Assembly: GCA_038237665.1 (NCBI GenBank)
Contig: JBBRYK010000110.1
Coordinates: forward strand, 1 to 6,987
Direction: 5' to 3'
Source of the DNA: JBBRYK01 sp038237665
Lineage (GTDB): Bacteria; Actinomycetota; Thermoleophilia; Gaiellales; Gaiellaceae
DNA: 6,987 nucleotides
Shown: positions 5,449 through 6,987 of the stretch, one piece after another
How positions within the stretch are numbered: position 1 is the first letter of the stretch
Layout of the letters: each line of letters begins with the position of its first letter
Position numbers and translations under genes: made by a program
Notes under the pieces: generated by a model
What the model was told of the DNA's origin: nothing
Databases searched by the model: none
What the model saw: the letters and a program-made list of their open reading frames with translations, nothing else

Positions 5449-6630
5449 GGAGCTCTGAGCGGCAGGCCGCCCGGCCAGGCGGCGGGTCGAGAGCGGCGCA
5501 CACAGGACGACGAGAAGGGACGCCGTCGCCACGAGCACCCACAGCGCGCTCGTGAACGAGCCGGTCGCGTCCCGTAGCGCGCCGAGCGCGAACGGCGCGG
5601 TGCCCGAGATCGCGTAGCCGCCGCCCAGCATCGCCGCCGCGATCGCACCGACCTCGGCCGGCCGCTCCGACAGATCGAGCGGCAACGTCATGACCATCGG
5701 GAAGAGCGCTCCGAAGGCTGCGCCCACTAGGGCCGCCCAGATCCAGCCTCCGGCCGGTGCGAGCACGAGACCCAGTGTCCCGGCAACGAGCACGCCGCCA
5801 CCCCCGAGGAGATACAGGCGTCGCGGTCCGCCGCGATCGGCGAACCAGGGCACGAGCAGGGTCGGGGGGAGCGAGGCGACATTGATCACCGCCAGCAGGG
5901 CACCTGCGTGGGACTCGCTCCAGCCGCGCTCGACATACGAGTCTGGAAGCCACGCGTTGAGGCCGTAGTACGTCACGCTCATCAACCCGAAGACGGCTAT
6001 GAGTCGCCAGATCAGGCTGCTCGACCACGGCAGGCGGAGCTTGGGCTCGCCGGCCGCGTCTTCACGGCGGCCACCGGCCGTGAGCAGAAGCCACGCCGGA
6101 ACGAGCAGCGCCGTGAAGAGCGAGAACGCCAGCAGCGAAGTGCGCCAGCTGCCGAGACCGGCCAGCGGAACGGCCAGCGCAGCGGACGCGGCGGCTCCGC
6201 TGCTGATTCCGGTCGCGTAGATCCCGGTCGCGAAGGCAGGACGGTGCGGAAAGCGCTCCTTCACGGCGACGGGCAGCAACGCTCCGCCGACTCCCATCCC
6301 CACGCCGACCGGAATCGTTAGAGCGATCACCGCAGCCGCTCCGGGGGCGAGCGCACGGGCTACGCCGAAGACGGCGATGCAGGCGAGAGCGGCACACACT
6401 GCGATCCGCGAGCCGTGCCGGCGCGAGAGCCCACGCGAGGGCGGCGCGAAGATGCCCATGCAGAGCACCGGGATCGTGCCCAGGAGGCCGGCAAGCGCAT
6501 GAGAGATGCCGAGATCGGCCTGGATTCGGGGCAGCAGGGGCCCGACGCCGACGAGCTGTGGACGCAAGGCGAGGGCACCGCAGAAGAGCGCCACCGAGAG
6601 GGCAACGGCCCCGCGGCGCCCCCTGCTCAC
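5443..6630 (-). CDS. MFS transporter, CynX/NimT-like
   Basis: A 395-residue polytopic inner-membrane protein with about 12 predicted hydrophobic segments. The N-terminal half carries LRPQLVGVGPLLPRIQADL (22-40), then a serine/alanine/glycine stretch and GTIPVLCMGIFAP (51-63), the pattern of the cyanate/2-nitroimidazole (CynX/NimT, YeaN) branch of the major facilitator superfamily. A motif-A-like loop ADRGGPRR (264-271) sits between the sixth to eighth helices, after a hydrophilic central loop near 185-205. Family members move small organic anions or export drugs; substrates are mostly unknown, so a role in importing a sugar acid for the convergent operon is only a guess. The start is GTG 6630, directly after the TGA of the upstream gene (TGAGTG), with no clear Shine-Dalgarno; coupling to the upstream gene is likely. 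The C-terminus is short, basic and cytoplasmic. Confidence 0.85.
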   Translation of the reverse strand: MSRGRRGAVALSVALFCGALALRPQLVGVGPLLPRIQADLGISHALAGLLGTIPVLCMGIFAPPSRGLSRRHGSRIAVCAALACIAVFGVARALAPGAAAVIALTIPVGVGMGVGGALLPVAVKERFPHRPAFATGIYATGISSGAAASAALAVPLAGLGSWRTSLLAFSLFTALLVPAWLLLTAGGRREDAAGEPKLRLPWSSSLIWRLIAVFGLMSVTYYGLNAWLPDSYVERGWSESHAGALLAVINVASLPPTLLVPWFADRGGPRRLYLLGGGGVLVAGTLGLVLAPAGGWIWAALVGAAFGALFPMVMTLPLDLSERPAEVGAIAAAMLGGGYAISGTAPFALGALRDATGSFTSALWVLVATASLLVVLCAPLSTRRLAGRPAAQSSA

Positions 6631-6987
6631 TCAGGCGGCGAGGGCGTCGAGGGTCTCGAGCGCGCGCTCGAGATACGGCTTCGCGAGCTTCTTCGCCGCT
6701 GGAGGCACGATCCGCTCGTACATCCAGCGGTGCTGGTCCTTCGCGCGCTCCACGGTGCAGCGGCCGGTTCGCGCCCACTCTGCAACCGCGCCGGTGTTCG
6801 TTTCCAGGCCGGAGATGGAGTCCGCCGCCTGGAGCACGTCGGCCACGTCGTCGCCGCCGAACTCGTGCAGGAGGACGAGCGTCTCGACCGCCAGCACGAG
6901 CTCGTCGGTCGCGCCGTGGCGGTAGAGCCACTCGTGCACGAACTGGGCGGAGCGCATCGAGTGCTGCCAGCGGTACTCGAAGTCGTC
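6631..6987 (-). CDS. Conserved hypothetical protein, possibly HD-like; 5' end outside window
   Basis: The frame is open to the right edge, so the N-terminus is missing; 118 residues are visible, ending at TGA 6633-6631. An in-frame ATG at 6957 exists, but the ten residues before it (DDFEYRWQHS) are read in the same frame and look like part of the protein, so I treat the gene as partial. It is helical and soluble, with HS (residues 9-10), LLHEFGGDD (40-48) and QAADSISGLETN (54-65) among charged helices. The His ... His-Glu ... Asp order recalls a degenerate HD phosphohydrolase fold, but the second motif is HE, not HD, and I do not recognise a named family. It lies directly upstream of the MFS gene with no spacer, so the two are probably co-transcribed. 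No function is assigned. Confidence 0.7.
   Translation of the reverse strand, partial: DDFEYRWQHSMRSAQFVHEWLYRHGATDELVLAVETLVLLHEFGGDDVADVLQAADSISGLETNTGAVAEWARTGRCTVERAKDQHRWMYERIVPPAAKKLAKPYLERALETLDALAA

Noticed and set aside
5437..5460. Bidirectional intrinsic terminator at the convergent junction
   Set aside because: The inverted repeat has no loop and no flanking T/A runs; its symmetry arises largely from two TAG stops facing each other.

Overview
The window is GC-rich throughout (roughly two-thirds G+C by eye), densely packed, and uses TTG and GTG as well as ATG starts. That suggests a high-GC actinobacterium. The gene types and two TAnnnT-like boxes placed just upstream of start codons would fit the Thermoleophilia (Gaiellales/Solirubrobacterales) side of the phylum, but the taxonomic placement is inference only.

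Layout. Bases 1-140 are the right end of an insertion sequence: the last 37 codons of an IS630-type transposase, then a short end region with a repeated ACAGAAC motif, stopping at a TA dinucleotide. After a 55-base gap, five genes run on the + strand with almost no space between them: a short-chain dehydrogenase (SDR, 196-912), a fumarylacetoacetate-hydrolase-fold protein resembling 2-keto-3-deoxy-pentonate dehydratase (913-1839), an aldehyde dehydrogenase (1829-3289), an NAD-dependent epimerase/dehydratase-type extended SDR (3286-4209) and an M29 metallo-aminopeptidase (4219-5442). Two genes run the other way: a CynX/NimT-type MFS transporter (5443-6630) and, upstream of it, a gene of unknown function cut by the window edge (6631-6987). 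The two convergent groups meet with no spacer; their TAG stop codons are back to back inside a 12-base palindrome.

How the genes may work together. The FAH-fold protein and the aldehyde dehydrogenase fit the last two steps of an oxidative, non-phosphorylative (Weimberg-type) pentose pathway. In that pathway 2-keto-3-deoxy-pentonate is dehydrated to 2-oxoglutarate semialdehyde, which is then oxidised to 2-oxoglutarate. The SDR and the extended SDR could supply upstream sugar or sugar-acid oxidation or epimerisation. No lactonase or aldonate dehydratase is present here, so the pathway would have to be completed elsewhere. A rival reading is an L-rhamnonate/L-fuconate-type route (SDR + FAH hydrolase + lactaldehyde dehydrogenase). 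The aminopeptidase has no obvious link to sugar oxidation and may have its own start signal. I saw no CRISPR array, tRNA, rRNA or riboswitch.
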